Positions 8,647-16,399 of a DNA stretch of 64,000 nt are shown piece after piece. The notes under the pieces are model-generated. The model had not been told where the DNA came from. It made no database searches and worked only from the letters and a program-made list of their open reading frames with translations. Each line of letters begins with the position of its first letter. The stretch's first letter is position 1. A program made the translations under genes and the position numbers. Source of the DNA: Nostoc sp. JL33 (GTDB taxonomy: Bacteria > Cyanobacteriota > Cyanobacteriia > Cyanobacteriales > Nostocaceae). Location: contig NZ_JABXKP010000078.1 of the NCBI RefSeq assembly GCF_017114985.1, positions 62,001-126,000 on the forward strand, written 5' to 3'.

Positions 8647-11070
8647 TTGATAAGAGCCAACTCCAGTCCATCTGACACCAAAATGCATTCCTCGCACAAT
8701 TTGCTGATCCGATTTATTCTCGGCGGCACTACTCTTATTCTAAGTATTTCTGCTTATTTTAGCTATCAAGCTGCTCGGAAAATAACCCTAGAAGAGTTGA
8801 GAGGAAAAGCTTTTTTAGAGGTACAAAGAGGGGTTGATGAAATTGAGGAGTGGTTGCATGTTCGCAAAGTGGAGGTGCAAACTCTTGCTCATACTTCAAC
8901 TGTACGTTCCTTAGACTGGTCTGTAGCAGAACCCTATTTAAAGTCAGAAGTTAACCGGATCGATGAATTTTTCGTTTTCCAAATAGCTACCCCGGATGGT
9001 TCGTATTTTAATACTATGGTTGGTCGGTCAAATAAGAATATTAAGGATCGAGACTACTTTCAAAAAGCACTAGTCGGAAAAAGCAACATTTCCGATCCCT
9101 TTATCAGCCGTTCCACAGGCATTCCTTTAATTGCGATCGCCACCACCATTTGGTCAAATTCTTCTGGGAGTCGTTCACCAATTGGTGTCTTCAACGGCAA
9201 CGTTAAGGTCGATCACATTGTTGAAGTTGTCAACTCGCTGCACTACGGCAAAAACAGCTATGCATTTGCTCTGAATTCCCAAGGAGAAGCGATCATCCAT
9301 CCCAACTCAACTTTAATGTCAACGCTAGAAAAACCTGCGCCTAGCCTGCTGAAAATTGCCGATCGCAATTTAAATGCGATCGCGCACCGGATGGTAAATA
9401 AACAACAGGGAATTCAGTTGATGGAAATTGACGGCACTAAAAAGTATGTTGCCTATGTGCCGTTGCGAGAAGCTAATTGGTCTGTGGCTCTGGTGATTCC
9501 GCGCCAAAATATTGAATCTCGGCTGCAATTCCTCGATTTTATCGCCCTAATTGTCGGCGGACTAACAGTGACGATGATCACTGTCTTGTGGAGGGTGCAA
9601 GCGTTTGAACAGGCTCAACTGAAAAAGTCCAAAGCAGCAGCTGATACCGCAAACCATGCTAAGAGCGAATTTTTAGCCAATATGAGCCATGAACTACGAA
9701 CGCCCTTGAATGGTATTTTGGGCTGCGCTCAAATTTTGCTGCGTTCCCAAAGTTTACCAGAGCCACAGCAATATCATGTAAACATCATTGAACAGTGTGG
9801 CTCTCATCTGCTGACTTTAATCAATGACATTTTGGATCTTTCTAAAATTGAAGCGCGAAAACTGGAACTGCATCCTCATGATGTGCATTTCCCGTCTTTT
9901 TTACAGGGGATCGGGGAAATTTGCCAGATTCGGGCAGAACAAAAGGGCATTTTGTTTGTCTATGAACCTCCGATCAATTTGCCTACTGGGGTTAATGTCG
10001 ATGTCAAAAGATTACGTCAGGTGCTATTGAATCTGCTGGGGAACGCGATCAAATTTACGGATGAGGGTAAAGTTACTTTCAAGGTTGAGGTAATCGATCA
10101 ACTTGCTGCTGATCGGGAGACGGTGAAATATAGAATTCGCTTGAGTGTAGAAGATACCGGAATTGGGATAATTCCCAGCGAGTTGGGCAAGATTTTTTTG
10201 CCATTTGAACAAGTAGGTGAGAAAAAGCGTCAGACCGAAGGGACGGGGCTGGGTTTAGCTATTACTTGGCAGTTGGTGCAGATGATGGGTAGCGATATCC
10301 ATGTTAACAGTCAGATCGGTCAGGGTAGTACTTTCTGGTTTGAGATTGCGATCGCCGAAGCAAGCCAATGGGTACAGTCTGCTATGGCTGCATCAAAGAG
10401 ACAAATCATTGGCTTTGAAGGTAGCCCGCGCACCATCCTGATGGTGGACGATCGCTGGGAGAATCGCACAGTAATTACAAACTTACTGGAACCACTGGGT
10501 TTTAATGTAGTCGAAGCTACCAACGGTAAAGAAGGTTTAGAAAAAGCGATCGCCCTTAAACCAGACCTGATGATTACAGATTTGTTCATGCCAGAAATGG
10601 ATGGGTTTGAATTGATTCAACACCTACGTCATACCCCAGATATCGCAGATGTCAAGATTATCGTCTCTTCCGCTAGTGTCTTTGAAACTGACCAAAATCG
10701 CAGTCTGGAAGCAGGAGGTGACACCTTTTTGAACAAACCTGTACAAGCAGATGAATTACTGCATCAATTAGAGTTTCACTTAGGTTTGGCGTGGATTTAC
10801 CAGCAATCTCAGTCTGAAATTAACTCTTTGGCTATAACAAGCGATCGCCGATCAGATAAATTGACTCCTCCTGCCCCCGATGTATTGCAAGAACTGCTGA
10901 CTTTAGCCAGAAAAGGTAACTTCAATGCCATTCTCAAATTGGCGGATCAACTAGAGGAAACAGACACAAACCTCGCTCCCTTTACTAACCGATTGCGGCA
11001 ACTAGCTAGGCAATTTGATGAAGATTTAATCCTTAACTTATTGACTCAATATGGGGTAGAAACAGTATGA
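8647..11070 (+). CDS. Membrane hybrid sensor histidine kinase with receiver domain
   Basis: 807 aa. TM1 is at ~19-41, then an extracytoplasmic double-CACHE-like sensor (VRSLDWSVAEPYL, DRDYFQKALVGKSNISDPFI in parts), and TM2 at ~295-318. The kinase core has H-box SHELRTPLNG with phospho-acceptor His348, an N-box, and G-boxes (DTGIGI, GTGLGLAI). A receiver domain follows from ~597 (MVDDR), with phospho-acceptor Asp645 and Lys697. A ~70-residue helical tail ends the protein. It should autophosphorylate on sensing a small-molecule ligand and pass phosphate to its own receiver or to the next gene's product. The TTG start is preferred because aaggaagg stands 5-6 nt upstream, whereas the in-frame ATG at 8683 has no such site. 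The last 4 bases overlap the next gene (ATGA), implying translational coupling. Confidence 0.88.
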   Translation: MIRANSSPSDTKMHSSHNLLIRFILGGTTLILSISAYFSYQAARKITLEELRGKAFLEVQRGVDEIEEWLHVRKVEVQTLAHTSTVRSLDWSVAEPYLKSEVNRIDEFFVFQIATPDGSYFNTMVGRSNKNIKDRDYFQKALVGKSNISDPFISRSTGIPLIAIATTIWSNSSGSRSPIGVFNGNVKVDHIVEVVNSLHYGKNSYAFALNSQGEAIIHPNSTLMSTLEKPAPSLLKIADRNLNAIAHRMVNKQQGIQLMEIDGTKKYVAYVPLREANWSVALVIPRQNIESRLQFLDFIALIVGGLTVTMITVLWRVQAFEQAQLKKSKAAADTANHAKSEFLANMSHELRTPLNGILGCAQILLRSQSLPEPQQYHVNIIEQCGSHLLTLINDILDLSKIEARKLELHPHDVHFPSFLQGIGEICQIRAEQKGILFVYEPPINLPTGVNVDVKRLRQVLLNLLGNAIKFTDEGKVTFKVEVIDQLAADRETVKYRIRLSVEDTGIGIIPSELGKIFLPFEQVGEKKRQTEGTGLGLAITWQLVQMMGSDIHVNSQIGQGSTFWFEIAIAEASQWVQSAMAASKRQIIGFEGSPRTILMVDDRWENRTVITNLLEPLGFNVVEATNGKEGLEKAIALKPDLMITDLFMPEMDGFELIQHLRHTPDIADVKIIVSSASVFETDQNRSLEAGGDTFLNKPVQADELLHQLEFHLGLAWIYQQSQSEINSLAITSDRRSDKLTPPAPDVLQELLTLARKGNFNAILKLADQLEETDTNLAPFTNRLRQLARQFDEDLILNLLTQYGVETV

Positions 11071-12362
11071 CACAGACAATACCTAACCAAAAAAATTCCC
11101 AGACTTGCGAGCCTGCCAGAGGAATTGTTTTAGTCGTTGACGATAACCCTGCCAACTTACAAGTTTTATCGAGCTTTTTGGATCAGTCTAGATTTGAAGT
11201 TTGGGCGACTCGTAGTGGTGAAAAAGCCATTCAAAAATTAGACGGCGATCATTTACCTGATTTAATTTTGCTTGATATAATGATGCCGGGCATAGATGGC
11301 TTTGAAACTTGTAAACACCTAAAAAGCGATCCTCGTATCCAGGATATTCCAATCATTTTTATGACTGCTCTTTCAGATACTGCTAATAAAGTTAAAGGAT
11401 TGCAATTGGGAGCTGTAGACTACATTACCAAACCTTTTCAGTATGAAGAGGTCTTGGTACGAATAGAACATCAACTGAAGCTGAGAAATTTGACGAAAAG
11501 CTTGATTGCTAAAAACGCCGAATTACAACAGGCTCAAACCCAACTGATCCAAGCTGAAAAGGTCGCAACCTTAGGCCATCTGGCAGCAGGAATTGCCCAT
11601 GAGGTGAATAATCCGATCAACTTTATAGCTGGCAACTTAAATTTTGTGGAACAATATGTCGAGGAGGTTGTTGATTTGCTCAAGCTATATCAAAAGTATC
11701 TGCCCGACCCACCTGTTGAAATTCAAAATGCGATTAAAACAAAAGATATTAGCTTTTTGTTAGATGATTTATTTAAAATTATTCAATCCATGCAAGTTGG
11801 TACAGATCGCGTTACAGAAATTGTGTCATCGTTGAATAAGTTTTCTCGCCACAGAGAAACAGGCAAGAAATTAGCTAATCTGCATGAAGGTCTAGAAAGC
11901 ACGCTACTCATTCTCGGTCATCGATTCAAAGTAAATGGTCATTATCGGGCAATCAAAATAATCAAACAATATGGAGAATTACCACCTGTTGATTGCTATC
12001 CAGGCGAAATAAATCAGGTATTTATGAATTTGATTTGCAATGCGCTCGATGCAATTGAAGATATACAAAAAAATCAAGACTTTCAGGAAAGTTCCAAATA
12101 TACTGGTGTGATTCGCATTCAAACTGAGTCAAGTGAAGAACGTGTTATTCTCCGAATTTCAGACAATGGCTCAGGAATCAGCGAAGCAGACAGGACAAAA
12201 ATATTCGATGCTTTCTACACTACAAAAGCCATTGGGAAAGGAACAGGGCTAGGTTTATCTATTACTCACCAAATTGTAGTTAACAATCATCGCGGCAAGC
12301 TAACTTGCCATTCAACACAAGGTGAGGGCACAGAGTTTATGATTGAATTACCTATCCGATAA
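11067..12362 (+). CDS. Response regulator-histidine kinase hybrid (REC-HK)
   Basis: 431 aa, soluble. N-terminal receiver at ~18-140 with DD pair 25-26, phospho-acceptor Asp70 (LILLDIMMPG) and Lys122. Then a coiled linker, a dimerisation helix with AAGIAHEVNNPINFI (His178), and a HATPase domain with N-box, DNGSGI and GTGLGLSI. This REC-HK order is common in cyanobacteria, where such proteins act as phosphorelay intermediates. It overlaps the membrane kinase by ATGA and is its probable partner. No DNA-binding output domain is present, so the output regulator must be encoded elsewhere. Confidence 0.88.
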   Translation: MTQTIPNQKNSQTCEPARGIVLVVDDNPANLQVLSSFLDQSRFEVWATRSGEKAIQKLDGDHLPDLILLDIMMPGIDGFETCKHLKSDPRIQDIPIIFMTALSDTANKVKGLQLGAVDYITKPFQYEEVLVRIEHQLKLRNLTKSLIAKNAELQQAQTQLIQAEKVATLGHLAAGIAHEVNNPINFIAGNLNFVEQYVEEVVDLLKLYQKYLPDPPVEIQNAIKTKDISFLLDDLFKIIQSMQVGTDRVTEIVSSLNKFSRHRETGKKLANLHEGLESTLLILGHRFKVNGHYRAIKIIKQYGELPPVDCYPGEINQVFMNLICNALDAIEDIQKNQDFQESSKYTGVIRIQTESSEERVILRISDNGSGISEADRTKIFDAFYTTKAIGKGTGLGLSITHQIVVNNHRGKLTCHSTQGEGTEFMIELPIR

Positions 12363-12516
12363 ATTAGAATCTGGATAACGTATATTACTTGGTAAAACTA
12401 AATAAAAATAGTTCTTCAGTAGATGATATGCAAAACTAAACAATCCATATCTATTGGTGCGATCGCACGTTGATTGAGCGAGAATAGCTGACTCTAATTT
12501 TCGGCGGGTTAATGAC

Positions 12517-12597
12517 TAGACAAATGTAGAGACGTAGCACTGCTACGTCTCTACAAGGGTTCTGGGTAACGCATATTTAATTTCACGCCTATGTCTA
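12517..12597. mobile_element. Second, decayed copy of the 17-bp-TIR MITE
   Basis: The right end tttcacgcctatgtcta (12581-12597) and the interior (from gacgtag through gcatatttaat) match the copy at 98-193. The left end keeps only tagaca, so the left terminal repeat is largely lost. The interior contains a near-perfect palindrome, gtagagacgtagca/tgctacgtctctac (about 12526-12554), that could fold as a hairpin downstream of the kinase operon. Confidence 0.65.
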
Positions 12598-12607
12598 GTG
12601 AGAATTC

Positions 12608-12674
12608 TTTAAGTTGCATTCAATCCCAGTACACTTGGGTGATAACCCTCAGTCTATCTGGTTTTTGGCTTAAC
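12608..12674. repeat. 67-bp dispersed repeat, copy B, overlapping a gene end
   Basis: Differs from 8388-8454 at about three positions. The last 21 bases of the minus-strand gene at 12654-13622, including its TAG stop, lie inside this repeat, so the repeat defines that protein's C-terminus (VKPKTR). Confidence 0.8.
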
Positions 12675-13622
12675 CCAAGCGTATTGCGATCGCTCCTCTA
12701 TCCCGACGTTTCCCTGTAAGCCCCCTGTGTGTACCAGCAACAAGGAATCGCCTCTACAAAAAAATCCTTGCTGTAGTAAATCCATCACTCCGTAAAACAT
12801 TTTAGCGGTATATACGTAATCAAGGGGTACGCCATGTTCCTCCCTGAACTGCTGGCTGAACAGTAGCAGATTGTCGTTCACCTTTGCATAGCCGCCAAAG
12901 TGGTAATCACATATCAATTCCCAGTCAGCCGGAGAACTATATGGTGCGGGTAAACCAGAGGCGAGGTAATTTGTCAGCAGACTTTCGATTTCTTGTGCAA
13001 GAAAAGCCCCATTTTTCAGAACGGGAAAAGCGATCGCTCTTTGCTTTTGATCCAACGAAAGCGCAATACCAGCCAGTGTAGTAGCTGTACCACAGGCTAC
13101 GCATATATGATCAAATGCGTAGGCGTAGCCAGCCGTAGGCATCGCATTACCAACTATCTCTGTGCAGCCGCGCACACCATTTAAATTACTACCACCTTCA
13201 GGAATGATAAAAACCTCACCGAAGCGTTGTTGCAGATATTCCTGTAGCGGTGGTGTATTGCGCTGTCGATACGTCTGGCGGTTCAGGTACACAAGCTGCA
13301 TACCTTGTTGTACAGCGAAACTCAGCGTCGGGTTGAGTGGTAGCCTCTCCTCCCCACGAATTACACCAATGGTGCGAAAACCGAAAAGATTACCAGCCGC
13401 CGCAGTTGCATAGATGTGATTGGAATAAGCACCGCCAAAGGTTAGCAGCGTCGTGAAATTTTTCTCCTTGGCCTCCAAAAGATTGTATTTCAGCTTAAAC
13501 CACTTGTTGCCGTTAACCCACGGGTGCATGAGATCAAGGCGCAACACATACAGTTCAACACCAGCGTCGCGGGCGATTTCGCTGTTTATTTGTTGTAGAG
13601 GAGGAAAAAACATTAACGACAT
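12654..13622 (-). CDS. D-cysteine desulfhydrase / ACC deaminase-like PLP enzyme
   Basis: 322 aa, fold type II PLP enzyme. MHPWVNGNKWFKLKYNL (32-48) holds the NGNK motif whose lysine is the expected PLP Schiff-base residue; TFGGAYSNHIYATAAAG binds the cofactor and substrate carboxylate; CGTATTLAG is the phosphate-binding loop. Family members degrade D-cysteine or 1-aminocyclopropane-1-carboxylate; the sequence does not decide between them, although most bacterial members without the ACC-specific residues are desulfhydrases. Two odd features: a palindromic repeat is inserted in frame (13117-13145; residues around AMPTAGYAYAF), and the last residues come from a dispersed repeat. It diverges from flv4. 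Confidence 0.85.
   Translation of the reverse strand: MSLMFFPPLQQINSEIARDAGVELYVLRLDLMHPWVNGNKWFKLKYNLLEAKEKNFTTLLTFGGAYSNHIYATAAAGNLFGFRTIGVIRGEERLPLNPTLSFAVQQGMQLVYLNRQTYRQRNTPPLQEYLQQRFGEVFIIPEGGSNLNGVRGCTEIVGNAMPTAGYAYAFDHICVACGTATTLAGIALSLDQKQRAIAFPVLKNGAFLAQEIESLLTNYLASGLPAPYSSPADWELICDYHFGGYAKVNDNLLLFSQQFREEHGVPLDYVYTAKMFYGVMDLLQQGFFCRGDSLLLVHTGGLQGNVGIEERSQYAWVKPKTR
13117..13145 (-). repeat. 29-bp palindromic repeat inserted in frame in the PLP enzyme gene
   Basis: On the minus strand the unit begins gcgatgcctacgg and ends ggctacgcctacgc. It aligns with an intergenic copy at 29885-29913 (about 26 of 29 identical) and partly with 59308-59340. Inside the gene it is read as AMPTAGYAYA between the conserved TEIVGN and DHICVACGT segments, adding about ten residues without breaking the frame. 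Confidence 0.7.
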
Positions 13623-13841
13623 GTGTCAACATTCTAACTTAGAATTTACATTCTCTCACGTTCATTATTGAAGATAAAAGTAATGGTAAACATTGAGTAA
13701 TTCAATGGTAAGTCAATCAAAATAAAGAATAAATCTTTCTGATGATTAGCTTTAGAAATTGGCATTTTACTAATTGAGTATTTCAGGTAAATATAAGAAA
13801 CATAACACTCGCTCCAGATAATATTTTTTTGGAGAAAATAA

Positions 13842-15572
13842 ATGGTTGCACTCACACAGCTTACTCAAGTTATTCCCAATCCAGGACGTTTGACGGTTCA
13901 AACTGTTGAAATTGCTGCTCAAACGACAGCTATCCGTTGTCTCGACTGGGATAGAGAACGTTTTGATATCGAGTTTGGTTTACGGAATGGGACGACCTAT
14001 AATTCTTTCTTAATTCAGGGAGAAAAAGTTGCCTTAGTTGACACATCTCACCGCAAGTTTGAGCAGCTATATCTTGACATACTGGTGGGATTAATTGATC
14101 CGACTAAAATAGATTACTTGATTGTTAGCCACACAGAACCCGATCACAGTGGCTTAGTGAAAAATATTTTACAATTAGCTCCCTCGATTACTGTTGTCGG
14201 TGCTAAGGTAGCTATCCAATTTTTAGAAAATATGGTTCACCAGCCTTTTAAATCAATGCAGGTGAAAAGTGGAGAGCGATTAGATTTAGGCAACGGACAC
14301 GAATTAGAATTTATCTCTGCACCTAACTTACACTGGCCTGACACAATTTTGACTTATGACCACAAGACTTGCACTCTCTACACCTGTGATGTGTTTGGAA
14401 TGCACTACTGTGATGACCATACCTATGATGAAAATATTATCTTAATAGAGGAGGATTTTCAATATTATTATGATTGTCTCATGGGCCCGAATGCCCGGTC
14501 TGTCTTGGCAGCTTTAAAACGGATTGAAAAGTTAGAAATAAGAATAGTTGCCACGGGACATGGCCCTTTATTACAACACTATATCTCCGAATGGCTCGGA
14601 CGGTATCAAAACTGGAGTTTAGAACAAGCAAAAACAGAGACATTAGTGGCTCTATTTTATATTGAAGATTACGGGTACAGCGAACATTTAGTCCGTACTA
14701 TAGCACATGGATGCGCGAAAACAGGCGTGGCAGTAGAATTAGTAGCTCTCAATAGTGCCGAGCCTCAAGAAGTTCGAGAATTAGTTGCACAAGCTTCTGG
14801 TTTAGTAATTGCAATGCCAGCCCAATCTTCGGTGATGGCTCAAGCTGCTTTAAGTACAATTTTAGCTGCTGTTCACAAGAAACAGGCAATTGGTTTATTA
14901 GAGTCGGGAGGTGGAGAAGATGAACCAATTTATCCTTTACGGAATAAGTTTCAAGAACTGGGATTAACTGAAGCTTTTCCTTCTATCTTAGTTAAGGAAA
15001 TTCCTACTCAAGCAACGGAACAACTTTGTGATGAAGCGGGGACAGATATGGGTCAATGGTTAACCCGCGATCGCACCATTAAACAGATTAAATCTATCAA
15101 TAGTGAGCTAGAAAAAGCTTTAGGTCGTATTAGCACAGGATTGTATATTATCACCGCCAAAAAAGGAGAAATTCAGAGTGCAATGTTTGCTTCATGGGTG
15201 ACACAAGCGAGTCTTGAGCCTTTAGGAGTAGCGATCGCAGTATCTAAAGATCGGGCAATTGAATCCTTGATGCACGTTGGCGATCGCTTCGTTTTAAACG
15301 TTTTAGAAGAAGGCAAGTATCAAGGATTAATGAAACATTTCCTGAAGCGTTTTGCTCCTGGTGCAGATCGCTTTGCTGAAGTGAAAACATATCCAGCCAC
15401 CAATGAATCACCGGTTTTAGCTGAAGCTTTAGCTTACATGGAATGTGAAATTACTAGCCGCATGGATTGTGGAGATCATTGGGTAATTTATAGTACAGTC
15501 CAAACTGGAAGAGTTGCCAAGTTAAATGCACTTACCGCCGCCCATCACCGCAAAATTGGCAATCATTACTAA
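13842..15572 (+). CDS. flv4: Flavodiiron protein Flv4
   Basis: 576 aa, cyanobacterial class C flavodiiron protein with three modules. The metallo-beta-lactamase diiron domain is followed by a flavodoxin domain (~255-390) and a C-terminal flavin-reductase domain (~410-576). The diiron ligand set looks complete: HTEPDH (His97, Glu99, Asp101, His102), His164, Asp183 and His240, which is the hallmark of Flv3/Flv4 rather than Flv1/Flv2. With the next two genes it reproduces the Synechocystis flv4-sll0218-flv2 operon. That operon encodes a heterodimer and membrane helper protecting photosystem II by taking up excess electrons at low CO2 and high light. In Synechocystis it is induced at low inorganic carbon and controlled by an antisense RNA. 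Whether this spacer encodes such an RNA cannot be seen. Confidence 0.92.
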   Translation: MVALTQLTQVIPNPGRLTVQTVEIAAQTTAIRCLDWDRERFDIEFGLRNGTTYNSFLIQGEKVALVDTSHRKFEQLYLDILVGLIDPTKIDYLIVSHTEPDHSGLVKNILQLAPSITVVGAKVAIQFLENMVHQPFKSMQVKSGERLDLGNGHELEFISAPNLHWPDTILTYDHKTCTLYTCDVFGMHYCDDHTYDENIILIEEDFQYYYDCLMGPNARSVLAALKRIEKLEIRIVATGHGPLLQHYISEWLGRYQNWSLEQAKTETLVALFYIEDYGYSEHLVRTIAHGCAKTGVAVELVALNSAEPQEVRELVAQASGLVIAMPAQSSVMAQAALSTILAAVHKKQAIGLLESGGGEDEPIYPLRNKFQELGLTEAFPSILVKEIPTQATEQLCDEAGTDMGQWLTRDRTIKQIKSINSELEKALGRISTGLYIITAKKGEIQSAMFASWVTQASLEPLGVAIAVSKDRAIESLMHVGDRFVLNVLEEGKYQGLMKHFLKRFAPGADRFAEVKTYPATNESPVLAEALAYMECEITSRMDCGDHWVIYSTVQTGRVAKLNALTAAHHRKIGNHY

Positions 15573-15629
15573 ATGGGCATTGGGCATCGTTTTCTTCATC
15601 TTCCTCTGCTCCCCAACTCCTAATGTACA

Positions 15630-15712
15630 GACGCGATTAATCGCGTCTCTCCTAATCCCTAACTCCTAACTCCCAACTCCTAACTCCCAACTCCCAACTC
15701 CCAACTCCCAAT
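15630..15712. repeat. 18-bp palindrome plus heptamer repeats in the flv4-sll0218 spacer
   Basis: gacgcgattaatcgcgtc (15630-15647) is a perfect palindrome, found again at 54516-54533 in the same tacagacgc...tctc context. It is followed by alternating CTCCTAA/CTCCCAA heptamers (15657-15712). The hairpin sits within the flv operon and might attenuate read-through, but there is no T-run, so this is uncertain. Confidence 0.75.
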
Positions 15713-15724
15713 TCACAAAAAGCT

Positions 15725-16237
15725 ATGTATGAATCTGCTGAAAATACCTCAATTACCATGTATGAAATCAATCGTGGGCGCGTTGTGCGAACCTTGGAAT
15801 TTATCCAAGATGTAATTGTAATTTCTTTGTGTATCGGTTTATTTAGCTTCATGGTGCTTCAGGTGAAAGATATGTTTCTTTCCTTGCTTCCACCTTTAGA
15901 TTTTCATGCTGTTACTGCCGATATTCTCTTTTTACTTATCTTAGTTGAGCTATTCCGACTGCTGATTATTTACCTACAGGAACATCGAGTATCTATTGGG
16001 GTAGCTGTTGAAGTTTCCATCGTTTCCGCCTTGCGAGAAGTCATTGTTAAAGGTGTTCTAGAAACAAGTTGGAGTCAAGTTTTAGCAACTTGCGCCTTTT
16101 TATTAGTGCTAGGAATACTACAGTTCCTCCGAGTTTGGCTACCCCCAACCTTTGAAGGTATCGACCCGGAACAAGAAGTATCTAAACGCTATAGAAACCA
16201 AGCCAAGTCTGAATTAAGACAAACTAATAGTCATTAA
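15725..16237 (+). CDS. Sll0218-like PsiE-family membrane protein of the flv4-2 operon
   Basis: 170 aa with four hydrophobic segments: about 34-56 (VIVISLCIGLFSFMVL), 65-85, 98-118 and 126-145. The phosphate-starvation-inducible PsiE-like family is recognisable. In Synechocystis, Sll0218 lies between flv4 and flv2 and supports photosystem II assembly or stability. The position here, in the same order, supports the assignment. A second in-frame ATG at 15758 (MYEINRGRVV) is an alternative start with a very similar codon context. Confidence 0.85.
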   Translation: MYESAENTSITMYEINRGRVVRTLEFIQDVIVISLCIGLFSFMVLQVKDMFLSLLPPLDFHAVTADILFLLILVELFRLLIIYLQEHRVSIGVAVEVSIVSALREVIVKGVLETSWSQVLATCAFLLVLGILQFLRVWLPPTFEGIDPEQEVSKRYRNQAKSELRQTNSH

Positions 16238-16239
16238 GA

Positions 16240-16379
16240 GTAGGGAGTGGGGAGTAGGGAGTAGGGAGTTAGGGGTTAGGAGTTAGGAGTAGTGGATGAT
16301 GAGGGAGACGATGCCCAATTCCCAATGCCCAATGCCCAATGCCCAATTCCCAATTCCCAATGCCCAATGCCTAATGCCC
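16240..16379. repeat. Two heptamer repeat arrays in the sll0218-flv2 spacer
   Basis: The first array (16240-16291) is made of GGGAGTA/GGAGTTA units. The second (16312-16379) has about nine CCCAATG/CCCAATT units. Both are STRR-type repeats. They keep an open frame into flv2 from a GTG at 16292, but this is repeat DNA and not the true N-terminus. Confidence 0.85.
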
Positions 16380-16399
16380 CATTATTAAGAGAGATTATT

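Noticed and set aside
13646..13855. Minus-strand ORF in the flv4 promoter region
   Set aside because: AT-rich, overlaps the flv4 start, no recognisable product. The region might express an antisense RNA, but nothing in the sequence shows it.
15652..15852. Minus-strand ORF ending in a WELGVRS repeat
   Set aside because: Encoded by heptamer repeats and antisense to the sll0218-like gene.
16292..16399. N-terminal extension of Flv2 from GTG 16292
   Set aside because: Translates the CCCAATG repeat; the conserved N-terminus and a ribosome site begin at ATG 16400.
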